Shown: positions 40,380 through 50,038, numbered from the stretch's first letter. The stretch: DNA of 64,000 bases from Gemmatimonadota bacterium (GCA_022820995.1 JAJEEM010000058.1:124001-188000); one strand, 5' to 3'. The notes: generated from the sequence alone by a model not told the origin. Numbers and translations: made by a program.

Positions 40380-42341
40380 TCAGCCTCCCGCGGGAACGGG
40401 CCTTCCGACGAAGCGCAGCACGACGATGACCGTGCCGATGCCCAGGAGATGGGCGATCCAGGGCGAAAGTCCGTACGACGTCCCCACGTGGCCGAAGAGC
40501 ATCGCGGCCACCGCGACGACGAGTGCGTAGGGAAGCTGCGTCCGCACGTGGTCCATGTGGTCGCACGCCGACGCCATCGAACTCAGGACCGTCGTGTCGG
40601 AGATGGGCGAGCAGTGGTCGCCGAAGATGGACCCTGCGAGGACCGAACTGATCGAACTCACGAGCAGCGCACCGCCTCCGGCCTCGAAGCCGGCCGCGCC
40701 GCCGAGCGCGACGATGAGCGGGACGACGAGCGGGAGGAGGATCGTCATCGTGGCCCATGAGGTACCGGTGCAGAAGCTGACGACCGCGGCCGTCACGAAG
40801 GTGATGACCGGGACGAGTTCCGGCGCGAGGTTGCCTTCGAGGATCTGGGTCAGGTATTGCGCCGTCGCGAGCTGGCTCGTGACCTCCCCGAGCGACCACG
40901 CGAGGGTGAGGATCACGAACCCCATCGTCATCGCCCGGATGCCGGCGAGCCAGCCGTCGAGCGCCTGGCTCAGCGTCAGGATGCGCTGCGTCACGGCGAG
41001 CCCGATCGCGACCAGGCAGCCGGCGAGCGAGCCCCACAGGATCGCCTTGAACGGATCCGCCGCGCCGAACGTGTCCCAGAGCGAGGCCGGCCCCACGGCG
41101 CTGCGGCCGTCGAGGTACAGCCCCAGGAGGACCGTCGCGACCACCGTCAGCACGGGAATCGCCGCGTTGTACCAGCGCAGAGGCACGCCCTCCGGCGCAT
41201 CGAGTCCCGTCTCCTCGGAGTTCACCATCAACTGCGATCCCGGCCGGAAGACGCCGCCGCCGGTGCGCGCCCTCACCTCCGCGCCGTGCATGGGCCCGAA
41301 ATCCCGCTGCGAGACGATGACCGCCGCGACCATGAACAGCGCGAGGATGGGATAGAAGAGGTACGGAATGCTGCTCAGGAACACCGTGAACGGACTCGCG
41401 GAGCCGAGCGCCCCGGCGAGCGCGGGGTCGGCGGTCTGCTCGGCGGCGATCCGGAGTCCGTCGCGGATCAGCGAGATCTCGAAGCCGACCCACGTCGACA
41501 CGAAGGCGATCGTGACCACGGGCGCGGCCGTCGAATCCACGAGATAGGCCAGCTTCTCCCGCGACACCTTCAGCTTGTCCGTGACCGGGCGGAAGGTGTT
41601 TCCGACGATGAGCGTGTTCGCGTAGTCGTCGAAGAAGATGCCGACGCCTGCGAAGAAGGTGGCGAGTTGCGCGCGGCGCGGCGTCGTGGCCAGGGGCCGC
41701 ACGGCTTCGACGATCCCGCGCGTGCCTCCGGAGCGCGAGATCACCCCCACCATGGCGCTCAGCAGCGCGGAGAAGATGAGGATCGAGGCGTTGTCCGTGT
41801 CGGCGAGGGACGGGACGATGAACGTGTCCACGGTGCGGCCCAGCCCGGCGAGCGGGTCGAGGCCGGCGATGAAGACGCCGCCCAGCCAGATGCCGAAGAA
41901 GAGCGACACGACGACGTGGCGGAAGATGAGCGCGAGGGCGATGGCGATGAGCGGCGGAAGGAGGCTGATCCAGCCCGGGAACCGAGGCGGATCCACGCTC
42001 GCGCTCGCCGATCCGCGATCCGAGGTCATCTCCACGGACAGCGGGAGGTCCCCTTCCGCGGCCCGCAGTCCGCTGACGGAGGTCTCGGAGCGGAGAGGCA
42101 GGTCGCCGGCGGCGAGTTCGCGTCCCGAGGCGGATCTCACGCGATAGCGGGCGTTCTCCCCGTCCTCCGTACGGAGTATGAGCGAGAAGGGCACGTTCGT
42201 GAGGACGACGGCGGGCCCCTCCACGGTGAGCGAGGGGCCGTCCTGCGCAGAGGCGGCGCCGGGGAGGGACGCGGACAGGACGGCCGCCGGCAACAGAAGC
42301 CACCGTCCGGCGCGCCGGAAGACGTCGGATCGTATGCGCAT
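40380..42341 (-). CDS. NhaC-type Na+/H+ antiporter with N-terminal extracytoplasmic domain
   Basis: A 653-aa membrane protein. It starts at ATG 42341 with a signal peptide (about 1-34, ending GAASAQ) and then an unusual extracytoplasmic beta-rich region of about 100 residues (SLTVEGPAVVLTNVPFSLIL, LRTEDGENARYRVRS) before the first transporter helix near residue 130. The remainder is an NhaC-family antiporter: FFDDYANTLIVGN, CTGTSWATMTILLPLVVPL and GSIFGDHCSPISDTTVLSS are family hallmarks. About twelve helices are visible. Substrate could be Na+/H+ or a malate/lactate pair as in some family members. Confidence 0.87.
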   Translation of the reverse strand: MRIRSDVFRRAGRWLLLPAAVLSASLPGAASAQDGPSLTVEGPAVVLTNVPFSLILRTEDGENARYRVRSASGRELAAGDLPLRSETSVSGLRAAEGDLPLSVEMTSDRGSASASVDPPRFPGWISLLPPLIAIALALIFRHVVVSLFFGIWLGGVFIAGLDPLAGLGRTVDTFIVPSLADTDNASILIFSALLSAMVGVISRSGGTRGIVEAVRPLATTPRRAQLATFFAGVGIFFDDYANTLIVGNTFRPVTDKLKVSREKLAYLVDSTAAPVVTIAFVSTWVGFEISLIRDGLRIAAEQTADPALAGALGSASPFTVFLSSIPYLFYPILALFMVAAVIVSQRDFGPMHGAEVRARTGGGVFRPGSQLMVNSEETGLDAPEGVPLRWYNAAIPVLTVVATVLLGLYLDGRSAVGPASLWDTFGAADPFKAILWGSLAGCLVAIGLAVTQRILTLSQALDGWLAGIRAMTMGFVILTLAWSLGEVTSQLATAQYLTQILEGNLAPELVPVITFVTAAVVSFCTGTSWATMTILLPLVVPLIVALGGAAGFEAGGGALLVSSISSVLAGSIFGDHCSPISDTTVLSSMASACDHMDHVRTQLPYALVVAVAAMLFGHVGTSYGLSPWIAHLLGIGTVIVVLRFVGRPVPAGG

Positions 42342-42437
42342 GCCCGAACCTACCGGAGCCATCTCGCGAGGGTCAACGCGGGCCGGCGCGCAGGTCGGCG
42401 CGCGGGCCGGGGCGGGGAGAGGGGACCCGGGGCGACG

Positions 42438-42466
42438 TTGATCGCGGCCGGAGCGCGATCTATACT
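42438..42466 (+). promoter_or_regulatory. sigma70-like promoter of the pyrRBC operon
   Basis: TTGATC at 42438-42443, exactly 17 bp, then TATACT at 42461-42466: four and five of six consensus bases at ideal spacing. It is among the best promoters in the window. Transcription would begin near 42473, about 75 bases before the pyrR coding region. Confidence 0.6.
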
Positions 42467-42488
42467 GCCGCCCGACCGGGGCCGACCA

Positions 42489-42504
42489 GGCAGCCGCTGC
42501 TGCC
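42489..42504 (+). promoter_or_regulatory. leader hairpin ahead of pyrR
   Basis: A perfect 6-bp stem GGCAGC/GCTGCC with loop CGCT lies in the predicted pyr leader. No T-tract follows, so it is not an intrinsic terminator, and it does not contain the known PyrR-binding-loop consensus. A role in translational control is possible. Confidence 0.35.
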
Positions 42505-42547
42505 GACGCCGAGCCGCCCGCGACGGATCGAGCGAGCCGAGACGACA

Positions 42548-43099
42548 CTGACGCACAACGTCCTCGACGAGGCCGCTGCCCGAGGGCTCCTTGCCGAGCT
42601 TTCCGCGCAGCTTGACCGGGCGATCGAGCCCGACGCCCGCCTCATCCTTATCGGCATCCACCGCCGCGGCGACTCGATCGCGGCCGAGATCGGCCGCCGC
42701 CTCGAGCCGTCGCGCGGCCCCGTTCCCATCGGCTCGCTCGACATCACGCTCTACCGCGACGATTTCGGGCAGGTCGGCGCGCTTCCTCTCGTCGGGACGA
42801 CCCGCATCCCGGAGCCCATCGACGACGCGCACATCGTCATCGTCGACGACGTGCTCCACACCGGACGCACGATCCGGGCCGCGCTCCAGGAGCTTTCGGA
42901 CTTCGGACGCGCGCGCCGGATCCAGCTCTGCGTCCTCGTGGACCGCGGGGGACGTCAGCTGCCGATCCAGCCCGACTACGTGGGCCGCGTGGTGGAAGTC
43001 GGCCCCAACCAGGACGTGGCGGTGCGGGTCGCGGACACGGACGGCGACTGGGGCGTCGACATCGTCGCCCTGCGCGCGGCTCCGGAGGCGGGGGCATGA
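42548..43099 (+). CDS. pyrR: PyrR: pyr operon regulator/uracil phosphoribosyltransferase
   Basis: The frame ending at 43099 encodes a full PyrR of about 183 aa. [47 protein letters not shown], the PRPP loop [19 protein letters not shown] and [20 protein letters not shown] all match the family. The 5' end is a problem: no ATG, GTG or TTG precedes GTG 42851, which would delete the first half. CTG at 42548 gives an N-terminus [11 protein letters not shown] that aligns with B. subtilis PyrR within two residues, so it is used here; ATC 42527 is another possibility. PyrR senses UMP/UTP and regulates pyrimidine genes. The stop overlaps pyrB (ATGA). Confidence 0.8.
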   Translation: MTHNVLDEAAARGLLAELSAQLDRAIEPDARLILIGIHRRGDSIAAEIGRRLEPSRGPVPIGSLDITLYRDDFGQVGALPLVGTTRIPEPIDDAHIVIVDDVLHTGRTIRAALQELSDFGRARRIQLCVLVDRGGRQLPIQPDYVGRVVEVGPNQDVAVRVADTDGDWGVDIVALRAAPEAGA

Positions 43100-44070
43100 C
43101 GAGCCCGGGCCGGGAACTCGGGCTCGGGAAGGACCTCATCGGGCTCGAATCGCTCACGGGGGCCCAGATCGAGGCGATTCTCGACACGGCGGAGCCCTTC
43201 AAGGAGATCAGCGAGCGCAAGATCAAGAAGGTGCCGGTCCTCCGCGGACAGACGATCGTCAACCTCTTCCTCGAACCCTCGACCCGGACCCGCATCAGCT
43301 TCGAGTTCGCGGAGAAGCGGCTCTCGGCCGATACGGTGAACATCTCCTCCGCGGGCTCCTCCGTGCAGAAGGGCGAGACGCTCGTCGATACGGCCCGCAA
43401 CCTCGAGGCGATGAGGATCCACATGGTCGTCGTGCGCCACGGGTCGTCCGGGGCGGCGAAGTTCCTCGCGGACCGGATCCCGTCCAACGTCATCAACGCC
43501 GGCGACGGCCAGCACGAGCACCCCACGCAGGCGCTCCTCGACCTGTTGACGATTCGGGACCGGTTCGGGGCCATCGCGGGCCGGCGCGTCTGCATCGTCG
43601 GCGACATCCTGCACTCGCGCGTCGCGCGCTCGAACATCTGGGGTCTGCTGAAGTGCGGGGCGGATGTCGCCGTGTGCGGGCCGCGCACCCTGATCCCGGC
43701 CGGGATCGAGGAGCTGGGCGTGCGGCGGCTGGGCTCGATCGATGAGGCCATCGAGTGGTGCGACGTGCTCTACGTGCTGCGGCTTCAGCTGGAGCGGATG
43801 GAGGGCGGCTACGTCCCCTCGCTGCGCGAGTACAACCGGGTGTTCGGCGTGAGTTCCGAGCGCCTCGGCCGCGCCGGCGACGGGATGATCGTCCTCCACC
43901 CCGGGCCGATGAACCGTGGCGTCGAGATCGACTCCGATGTCGCGGACGGTCCGCGCTCGGTGATCCTCCCGCAGGTGACGAACGGGGTCGCCGTGCGGAT
44001 GGCCGTCCTCTATCTGCTCGCGGGCGGGCGCCCGGAGCTGGCCGAGGACGCCAAGGCGGCGGGACCGTGA
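43096..44070 (+). CDS. pyrB: aspartate carbamoyltransferase, catalytic subunit
   Basis: A 324-aa enzyme joining carbamoyl phosphate and aspartate in pyrimidine synthesis. The carbamoyl-phosphate motif is [16 protein letters not shown], followed by [33 protein letters not shown] and [14 protein letters not shown] complete the active-site loops, and the aspartate-domain [12 protein letters not shown] is present. No regulatory pyrI gene is adjacent. ATG 43096 overlaps the pyrR stop and GTG of pyrC overlaps its own stop, so the three pyrimidine genes are coupled. Confidence 0.95.
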   Translation: MTSPGRELGLGKDLIGLESLTGAQIEAILDTAEPFKEISERKIKKVPVLRGQTIVNLFLEPSTRTRISFEFAEKRLSADTVNISSAGSSVQKGETLVDTARNLEAMRIHMVVVRHGSSGAAKFLADRIPSNVINAGDGQHEHPTQALLDLLTIRDRFGAIAGRRVCIVGDILHSRVARSNIWGLLKCGADVAVCGPRTLIPAGIEELGVRRLGSIDEAIEWCDVLYVLRLQLERMEGGYVPSLREYNRVFGVSSERLGRAGDGMIVLHPGPMNRGVEIDSDVADGPRSVILPQVTNGVAVRMAVLYLLAGGRPELAEDAKAAGP

Positions 44071-45371
44071 GCGGCTCGCTCCTTCTCGCCGGCGGCCGGG
44101 TGATCGATCCCTCCTCGGGACTGGACGAGGTGCGGGACGTTCTCGTGCGGGATGGACGGGTCGAAGCGGTCGAGCGCGGCGTGGCGGGGCCGGAGGGCAT
44201 CCCGCGGATCGAGGCGGGGGGACTCGTCGTCGCGCCGGGGCTGATCGACGTGCACGTGCACCTGAGGGAACCGGGGGCCGAGCACAAGGAGACGATCCGC
44301 ACGGGCGCCCAATCGGCGGCGGCCGGCGGGTTCACGACGATCTGGGCGATGCCGAACACGGATCCGCCGCTCGACGACCCCGCCGCGGTCGGCTTCGTGC
44401 GGGAGGAGGCGCGGCGCTGGGCCCGGAAGGGGGAGGGCGGGGCGCGCGTGAGTCCCGTGGCCGCCGCTTCGCTCGGGCTGGCCGGCGAGCAGATGACCGA
44501 GATCGGCGGCCTGGTCGAGGCGGGCGCGGTCGCGGTCACCGACGACGGACACCCGATCCACGATCCGGCGCTCATGCGACGCCTGCTCGAGTACACGCAG
44601 TCCTTCGGGATTCCCGTCCTTCAGCATGCGGAGGACATGGCGCTCTCGGCCGGAGGGGTGATGAACGAAGGCGCGGTGGCCACCGCGCTCGGCCTGCGCG
44701 GGATCCCGAACGCCTCGGAGGCCACGGTCGTCGCGCGGGACATCTATCTCGCGGAACTCACGGGCGGTCACGTACACGTTCAGCACGTCTCCACCCGCGA
44801 GGCGGTCGAACTCATCCGCCTCGCGCGCGAGCGCGGCGTGCGGGTGAGCGGCGAGGCGTCACCTCACCACATGGCGCTGACGGAAGAGGCGGTGCGCGGC
44901 TACCGCACGGAAGCCAAGATGAACCCGCCGCTCCGGTCCGCGGCCGACCGCCTGGCGGTGCGGCAGGGGCTCATCGACGGCGTGCTGGAGTGCGTGGCCA
45001 CGGACCACGCGCCGCACCACTACGAGGAAAAGGAACGCGAGTTCGACGATGCGCCGTTCGGCATCGTCGGTCTCGAGACCGCGCTCGCCGTATGCATCGG
45101 CGAACTCGTGAAGCCGGGGGATCTCACGCTCTTCGATCTCGTCGAGCGGATGTCCACGGCGCCGGCCCGGCTGATGGGGATCGAAGGCGGCACGCTGCGT
45201 CCCGGCAGCCGGGCGGACCTCGTCCTCTTCGATTCCGAGGAGGAGTGGACGGTCGACCCCGCGAGCTTCCGCTCGAAGAGCCGGAACACGCCGTTTAGCG
45301 GGTGGGAGGTGACCGGACGGGTGAAGCGCACGATCGTCGGCGGCGAGACCCGCTACCGGGACTCGGCCTAG
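44067..45371 (+). CDS. pyrC: dihydroorotase
   Basis: A 434-aa type I (long) dihydroorotase closing carbamoyl-aspartate to dihydroorotate. Metal motif [12 protein letters not shown] (His-x-His) and a carboxylated-Lys region [15 protein letters not shown] follow the N-terminal beta-sandwich. Later metal ligands are in [37 protein letters not shown] and [15 protein letters not shown]. The C-terminal [21 protein letters not shown] is normal for the type I class. The GTG 44067 overlaps the pyrB stop. Confidence 0.94.
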   Translation: MSGSLLLAGGRVIDPSSGLDEVRDVLVRDGRVEAVERGVAGPEGIPRIEAGGLVVAPGLIDVHVHLREPGAEHKETIRTGAQSAAAGGFTTIWAMPNTDPPLDDPAAVGFVREEARRWARKGEGGARVSPVAAASLGLAGEQMTEIGGLVEAGAVAVTDDGHPIHDPALMRRLLEYTQSFGIPVLQHAEDMALSAGGVMNEGAVATALGLRGIPNASEATVVARDIYLAELTGGHVHVQHVSTREAVELIRLARERGVRVSGEASPHHMALTEEAVRGYRTEAKMNPPLRSAADRLAVRQGLIDGVLECVATDHAPHHYEEKEREFDDAPFGIVGLETALAVCIGELVKPGDLTLFDLVERMSTAPARLMGIEGGTLRPGSRADLVLFDSEEEWTVDPASFRSKSRNTPFSGWEVTGRVKRTIVGGETRYRDSA

Positions 45372-45428
45372 CCGGCCTGGCCGGCCCCGCAGGCGGTGGC
45401 GAGACCCCGCCGCCGGGCGGGCGGGAGG

Positions 45429-45683
45429 CTACCCCAGGCTGTTGACGTGCCGTGCCGCTCGCGCCTTCTGACGGGCCGCGGCGTTCGCCTTGACGACCTT
45501 TCGGCGGGTCGCCCGGTCGAGCACGCGGTACAGCTCGGAAAGTGCCGGCGCCGCCTCGTCCCGCGATTCCGTCGCGAGGAGTTGCCTGGTCCGGGTCCGG
45601 ATCTCGGACCGCACCCGGCGGTTCCGAAGTCTCCGCGCGCGCGACTGGCGCAGCCGCTTCTTCTGGCTCTCGTTATTCGGCAT
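45429..45683 (-). CDS. rpsT: 30S ribosomal protein S20
   Basis: An 84-aa, very basic ribosomal protein that binds 16S rRNA. The start MPNNESQKKRLRQSRARRL is the S20 N-terminal helix, and LYRVLDRATRRKVVKANAAARQKARAARHV the C-terminal helix. The chosen ATG 45683 follows AAGGAA; the frame stays open upstream but lacks S20-like sequence. A well-formed promoter lies at 45771-45799. Monocistronic as seen here. Confidence 0.93.
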   Translation of the reverse strand: MPNNESQKKRLRQSRARRLRNRRVRSEIRTRTRQLLATESRDEAAPALSELYRVLDRATRRKVVKANAAARQKARAARHVNSLG

Positions 45684-45770
45684 TCGATTCCTTCTTTTTC
45701 TTCTTCGTTCGGACGGTCGGCGCGGCGGGTCGCAGGCGGCCGCTCCGATCCGTCCAAGAATCAACAAAAG

Positions 45771-45799
45771 AACATACCAGACTTTCGAGATCCATCCAA
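45771..45799 (-). promoter_or_regulatory. promoter of rpsT
   Basis: On the minus strand TTGGAT (complement of 45794-45799), exactly 17 bp, then TATGTT (complement of 45771-45776). The surrounding bases are AT-rich against the GC-rich background, and the site sits about 90 bp upstream of the rpsT start. Confidence 0.6.
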
Positions 45800-45922
45800 C
45801 TTGGCGTCGGCGGCGGCACGCGCGGGCCGGGGGTACGCGCCGCGGGTATGCCCGTGCTACATTAGGCGCGGACCGGCCGGCGATCCTCGGTTTCCGCCGG
45901 CCCGAGCGCGCGGGGAGGTTCC

Positions 45923-46699
45923 TTGACGGCGGTTCCCAACCGACTTCCAAGCCAGCGGGCGGCGCAGCCGTTCGTCGTGGAACTCGACCGGTTTCAGGGT
46001 CCCCTGGACCTTCTCCTGCACCTCATCCGGTCGCAGGACATCGACATCTTCGATATCCCGATCTCCACCATCACCCGGCAGTTCCAGGAAGCCCTCGCCG
46101 AGGGCCTCGACCGCCTGGAACTCGACCGCGCCGGGGAGTTTCTGGAGCTCGCCGCGACCCTGGTCCACATCAAGGCGCAACTCCTGCTGCCGGGTCGCAG
46201 CGACGCGGAATGGGAAGACGATCCCAGGGCCGAACTCGTGCGGCGTCTCCTGGAGTACGAACTGTTTCAGGAGATTGCGCGGACTCTGGGCGCGGCCGAA
46301 CTGGAGCGGCGGCGACACATGTCGAAGGGCTTCCTGCCCCCGCGGCCTCCGCGCGAGGCCGAGGACCCGGAACTCTCGACGACGTTCGACGACTTTCTTG
46401 CGGTGCTCGGCGATATCCGGGGCCCGGATCCCGTGACGCGGCATGTCGCCCCGATACGCATCGTCCCGGTCGAGGACAAGATCGTCGTCATCCGGCGGCT
46501 GCTGGGAGAAAGCCGGCGGGTGCCGTTCAACCGGCTGTTCGATTCGTGGCAGGAGCGGCAGCACGTCGTCGCGGCGCTGCTCGCCTGTCTGGAACTCGCC
46601 AGACAGCAGCTTCTGAGGCTCGAACAGGTGAAGCGGTTCGGTGCGATCTGGCTGTTCGGACGCCGCTCGCGGGGCGGCGGGGAAGAGGGGACGGCGTGA
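45923..46699 (+). CDS. scpA: segregation and condensation protein A
   Basis: A 258-aa kleisin subunit of the Smc-ScpAB condensin. The N-terminal VVELDRFQGPLDLLLHLIRSQDIDIFDIPISTITRQF is the hallmark, followed by a helical linker and the C-terminal winged-helix segment VVAALLACLELARQQLLRLEQ. The start is TTG 45923 with GGGGAGG upstream. It joins Smc head domains and binds ScpB dimers. The gene overlaps scpB (GTGA), the standard arrangement. Confidence 0.92.
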   Translation: MTAVPNRLPSQRAAQPFVVELDRFQGPLDLLLHLIRSQDIDIFDIPISTITRQFQEALAEGLDRLELDRAGEFLELAATLVHIKAQLLLPGRSDAEWEDDPRAELVRRLLEYELFQEIARTLGAAELERRRHMSKGFLPPRPPREAEDPELSTTFDDFLAVLGDIRGPDPVTRHVAPIRIVPVEDKIVVIRRLLGESRRVPFNRLFDSWQERQHVVAALLACLELARQQLLRLEQVKRFGAIWLFGRRSRGGGEEGTA

Positions 46700-47274
46700 G
46701 CCCGGAGCAGATCGTGGAAGCCGCGCTGTTCGCCAGTCAGACGCCGCTTACCGCCCGCGAACTCGCCCGGGCGGACGATGCGCTCGATGTCCGCCGCGTC
46801 CGGGAAGCGCTCGCCGCGCTGCGCGAGCACTACGACACGGACGGACGGGCGTTCCAGGTCTACCAGCTGGGGGACGGATTCCAGATCCTCACGCGTCCGG
46901 AATTCGTGCCGTACCTCGAGCGGTTCGAATCGGTGCCGCGGCCTCCGACACTCTCGCGGGCCGCACTCGAGACGCTCGCGATCATCGCGTACCGGCAGCC
47001 GATCGGCCGGATCGAGGTCGAGGAGATCCGGGGCGTGGCGTCCACCTCGGTGCTGCGAACGCTCCAGGACTGGGAACTGATCGAGGTCACGGGGCGGGGA
47101 GAGGGGCTCGGGCGGCCGCTGCTCTACGGAACGACATCCCGTTTTCTGGATCACTTCGCCCTGCAGTCGCTCGATGATCTCCCGGCGCCGGAGGATCTGT
47201 CCGTGGCGCTCGCTCGCGCCGAACCGGAGGCGTTCACCGATGGTGCGCCGCCGCCGGAAGAACCCGCCGACTAG
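46696..47274 (+). CDS. scpB: segregation and condensation protein B
   Basis: A 192-aa double winged-helix protein. IVEAALFASQTPLTARELA begins the first domain, LGDGFQILTRPEF its end, and SRAALETLAIIAYRQPIGRIEVEEIRG with GRGEGLGRPLLYGTTSRFLDHF the second, all standard for ScpB. The acidic tail is short. Starts with GTG 46696 overlapping the scpA stop. ScpB dimerises and bridges ScpA. Confidence 0.92.
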   Translation: MSPEQIVEAALFASQTPLTARELARADDALDVRRVREALAALREHYDTDGRAFQVYQLGDGFQILTRPEFVPYLERFESVPRPPTLSRAALETLAIIAYRQPIGRIEVEEIRGVASTSVLRTLQDWELIEVTGRGEGLGRPLLYGTTSRFLDHFALQSLDDLPAPEDLSVALARAEPEAFTDGAPPPEEPAD

Positions 47275-47296
47275 CTGCACGGGCTGCGGACGGCTC

Positions 47297-48037
47297 ATGC
47301 GACTGCAGAAGTACCTCGCCAGGGCGGGGGCGGCTTCCCGCCGCGCGAGCGAGGATCTCATCGCGAGCGGCCGCGTCCGCGTGAACGGCGAAGTCGTGAC
47401 GAAGCTCGGGACCACGGTGGACCCGGATTCCGCGCGCGTCGAACTGGACCGTCGCCGCGTTCGCCTGAAGCCTGCGCTCTGGCTCGCGCTCCACAAGCCG
47501 CCGGGGTACACGTGCACGCGGCGCGATCCCGGCGGGCGTCCGATCATCTACGATCTGCTCCCCGCCGAGACCCGCCACCTGCCCCACGTCGGCCGGTTGG
47601 ATTTCATGAGCGAGGGCCTCCTCCTGCTGTCGAATGAAGGGGACGTCGTACATCGGCTCCTCCACCCCCGGACCGGCATCGAGCGGGTCTACCACGCGAC
47701 GCTGCGCGGGCCCGCGGCCGCCGGGCTGCCGGATCGGCTGCGGGCCGGCGTGGCGCTCGAGGACGGACCCGCGCGAGCCCGCCGCGCAGGATGGATCACG
47801 GCTCCGCACACGTCGTCGCCCACCGTCGAGATCGTCCTCGCGGAGGGAAGAAACCGGGAGATTCGACGCATGCTCGCCTCGCTCGGCGTCACGCTGCGGA
47901 GGTTGCGCCGGACCTCGTTCGGTCCGATTCGACTGGGCGCTCTCGCAGCGGGAGCGGCCCGCGAGCTGTCTCCGAAGGAACGGGCGGCGCTCAAGCGTGC
48001 GGCGGGGCCCGCTTGCTCCGGGGCGGTTCCGGAGTGA
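47297..48037 (+). CDS. RluB/RsuA-family pseudouridine synthase
   Basis: A 246-aa enzyme isomerising uridine in rRNA. An S4 RNA-binding domain opens the protein (MRLQKYLARAGAASRRASEDLIASGRVRVNG), and the catalytic Asp is in HVGRLDFMSEGLLLLSNEGD. The C-terminus carries VEIVLAEGRNREIRRMLASLG, typical of RsuA/RluB/E/F types. ATG 47297 starts directly at the S4 domain; an earlier ATG at 47240 would add a Cys-containing leader. Placement after scpAB is the common synteny for the RluB type. Confidence 0.88.
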   Translation: MRLQKYLARAGAASRRASEDLIASGRVRVNGEVVTKLGTTVDPDSARVELDRRRVRLKPALWLALHKPPGYTCTRRDPGGRPIIYDLLPAETRHLPHVGRLDFMSEGLLLLSNEGDVVHRLLHPRTGIERVYHATLRGPAAAGLPDRLRAGVALEDGPARARRAGWITAPHTSSPTVEIVLAEGRNREIRRMLASLGVTLRRLRRTSFGPIRLGALAAGAARELSPKERAALKRAAGPACSGAVPE

Positions 48038-48086
48038 ACATCGGGCGGCTGGCAGACCGACCATCACCGCGACAGCGAGAAGACGC

Positions 48087-49109
48087 ATGAACGGAGAAGC
48101 CGGGACGGCTCAGCGGATCTCGGGAGAGGATCTCGAGACCCAGCAGGCCGCGATCCGGGAGGCGGGGACCTTCGTGGCCGAGGTTCGAAACGAACTGGCC
48201 AAACGGATCGTCGGACAGCATGCCCTCCTCGACCGCGTTCTCATCAGTCTCCTCACGGGCGGCCATATTCTGCTCGAAGGTGTGCCCGGACTCGCGAAGA
48301 CACTCACCGTCAGCACGCTCGCCGAGGCCATCCACACCACCTTCCGGCGCATCCAGTTCACGCCGGATCTGCTGCCCGCCGATGTCGTGGGAACGCTCGT
48401 GTGGGAGGAGAAGACGGGCACCTTCACGCCGAAACGGGGGCCGATCTTCGCGAACATCGTCCTCGCCGACGAGATCAACCGCGCGCCCGCGAAGGTCCAG
48501 TCCGCCCTCCTCGAGGCGATGCAGGAGCGGCAGGTGACGATCGGCGAAGAAACGCATCCGCTCCCCGTGCCGTTCCTCGTCATGGCCACGCAGAACCCCA
48601 TCGAGCACGAGGGGACGTACCCGCTTCCCGAGGCGCAGGTGGACCGGTTCATGTTCAAGACCCGGGTCGGCTACCCGGCGCCCGAGGAGGAGAGGTCCAT
48701 CATGCGGCTCATGGCGGGGGAGGATCCGCCGCCCGTCGAGGCCGTCGTGGAGCCGGACCGCATCCTCGCAGCGCGCGCCATGCTTCCGGCGATCTACGTG
48801 GACCGCCGGCTCGAGGACTACATCCTCCAGCTCGTGCTCGCGACGCGTGACCCCGCGGCCCACGGCCTGGCGGGGTTCGAGGACCGGATCGAATTCGGGG
48901 CCTCGCCGCGCGCCACGATCTTCCTCGCGAGAGCCGCCCGCGCCCACGCCTTCATCGAGGGCCGCGCCTTCGTGGTTCCGGAGGACGTGAAGGCGATCGC
49001 CCGCGATGTCCTTCGGCATCGCCTCGTCCTGACCTTCCAGGCGCAGGCCGAACAGATCGATGCCGATCACATCCTCGACCATCTCCTGGAGACCGTGCCG
49101 TTGCCGTGA
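48087..49109 (+). CDS. moxR: MoxR-family AAA+ ATPase
   Basis: A 340-aa AAA+ chaperone-like ATPase. Walker A is LLEGVPGLAKTL (near 62-73), Walker B IVLADEINRAPAKVQSALLEAMQE, sensor 1 VMATQNPIEHEGTYPLPEAQVDRF, and sensor 2 near ASPRATIFLARAARA. MoxR proteins act with vWA-domain partners, and here DUF58, BatA-, BatB- and BatC-like genes follow with 4-base overlaps. The complex likely remodels or inserts envelope proteins. ATG 48087 is the first good start. Confidence 0.93.
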   Translation: MNGEAGTAQRISGEDLETQQAAIREAGTFVAEVRNELAKRIVGQHALLDRVLISLLTGGHILLEGVPGLAKTLTVSTLAEAIHTTFRRIQFTPDLLPADVVGTLVWEEKTGTFTPKRGPIFANIVLADEINRAPAKVQSALLEAMQERQVTIGEETHPLPVPFLVMATQNPIEHEGTYPLPEAQVDRFMFKTRVGYPAPEEERSIMRLMAGEDPPPVEAVVEPDRILAARAMLPAIYVDRRLEDYILQLVLATRDPAAHGLAGFEDRIEFGASPRATIFLARAARAHAFIEGRAFVVPEDVKAIARDVLRHRLVLTFQAQAEQIDADHILDHLLETVPLP

Positions 49110-50038
49110 GGCTGCCCGACTTCCTGTGGCGCCCGCGACGGCCGGCGCCGACGGCCGATTCCGGCGCCGCATCCAAAGAGGTTCGGCGGCTGGAGTTGAG
49201 AAGCCGGCGGTTCATGGACAACCCGGCTCTCGGACCTTATCCGTCGCTCTTCCGCGGACACGGCATCGAGTTCTCCGAAGTCCGCGAGTATCAGCCGGGC
49301 GACCCGTTCCAGGCGATCGACTGGAAGGTGACCGCCCGCATGCGCCGCCCGTACGTGAAGCGCTTCGTGGAGGAACGGGAACTCGCCGTACTCCTCGTCG
49401 TCGATGTCTCCGCCTCGAACGAGTTCGGCACGCGGAAGGCCCTGAAGCGCGATCTCGTCGCGGAGGTGGCGAGCGCCCTCGCCCTCGCGGCGATGCGCGC
49501 GGGAGATCCCGTGGGCATGCTCCTCTTCAGCGACCGGATCGAGCGCTACGCGCGGCCGGCGCGGGGCCGCAACCGCAACCTCCGCCTCCTGCATGAACTG
49601 GTTTCCGTCCAGCCGGAGGGGAAGGGGACGGACCTCGACCTCGCGCTCGTCACCGCGGCGCGCATGCTGACCGTGCGCTCGCTCGTGTTCGTGATCTCGG
49701 ACTTCGTGGGGGCCGGGGACCTGGCCCGGCCGCTGCTGGGGCTCTCGGGCCGCCACGACGTCGTCGCCCTCGCGATCGATGACCCGGCGGAAACGACGAT
49801 CCCCGCCTCGGGATGGGTGGAGGTCGTGGACCCCGAAACGGGGGACCGCGCCGTCGTCGACCTCGGAGACGCCGCGCTTCGGCAGCGGCTCGAGGAGCAC
49901 GCGACCGCGGGCGCGCGGACGCTGGAACGGCTGTGTGCGCACTGCCATGTCGACCTCATGCGGCTGCGCACCGACACCCCGTACGAGTCCCGGCTCGCCG
50001 CCTTCTTCGCCGCCCGCGGCAGGCGGAGGCTGCGGTGA
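49106..50038 (+). CDS. DUF58-domain (vWA-like) protein of the MoxR-Bat operon
   Basis: A 310-aa cytoplasmic protein. The diagnostic DUF58 segment is RGHGIEFSEVREYQPGDPFQAIDWKVTARM (about 50-79), followed by a von Willebrand-like core VDVSASNEFGTRKALK, whose metal-site residues (D-x-S-x-S) are preserved. This family always follows moxR in such operons. GTG 49106 overlaps the moxR stop, and its stop overlaps the next GTG. Confidence 0.9.
   Translation: MRLPDFLWRPRRPAPTADSGAASKEVRRLELRSRRFMDNPALGPYPSLFRGHGIEFSEVREYQPGDPFQAIDWKVTARMRRPYVKRFVEERELAVLLVVDVSASNEFGTRKALKRDLVAEVASALALAAMRAGDPVGMLLFSDRIERYARPARGRNRNLRLLHELVSVQPEGKGTDLDLALVTAARMLTVRSLVFVISDFVGAGDLARPLLGLSGRHDVVALAIDDPAETTIPASGWVEVVDPETGDRAVVDLGDAALRQRLEEHATAGARTLERLCAHCHVDLMRLRTDTPYESRLAAFFAARGRRRLR

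Noticed and set aside
42591-43745. 384-aa frame across pyrR and pyrB
   Set aside because: Ser/Arg-rich shadow frame overlapping two well-identified genes in other frames.
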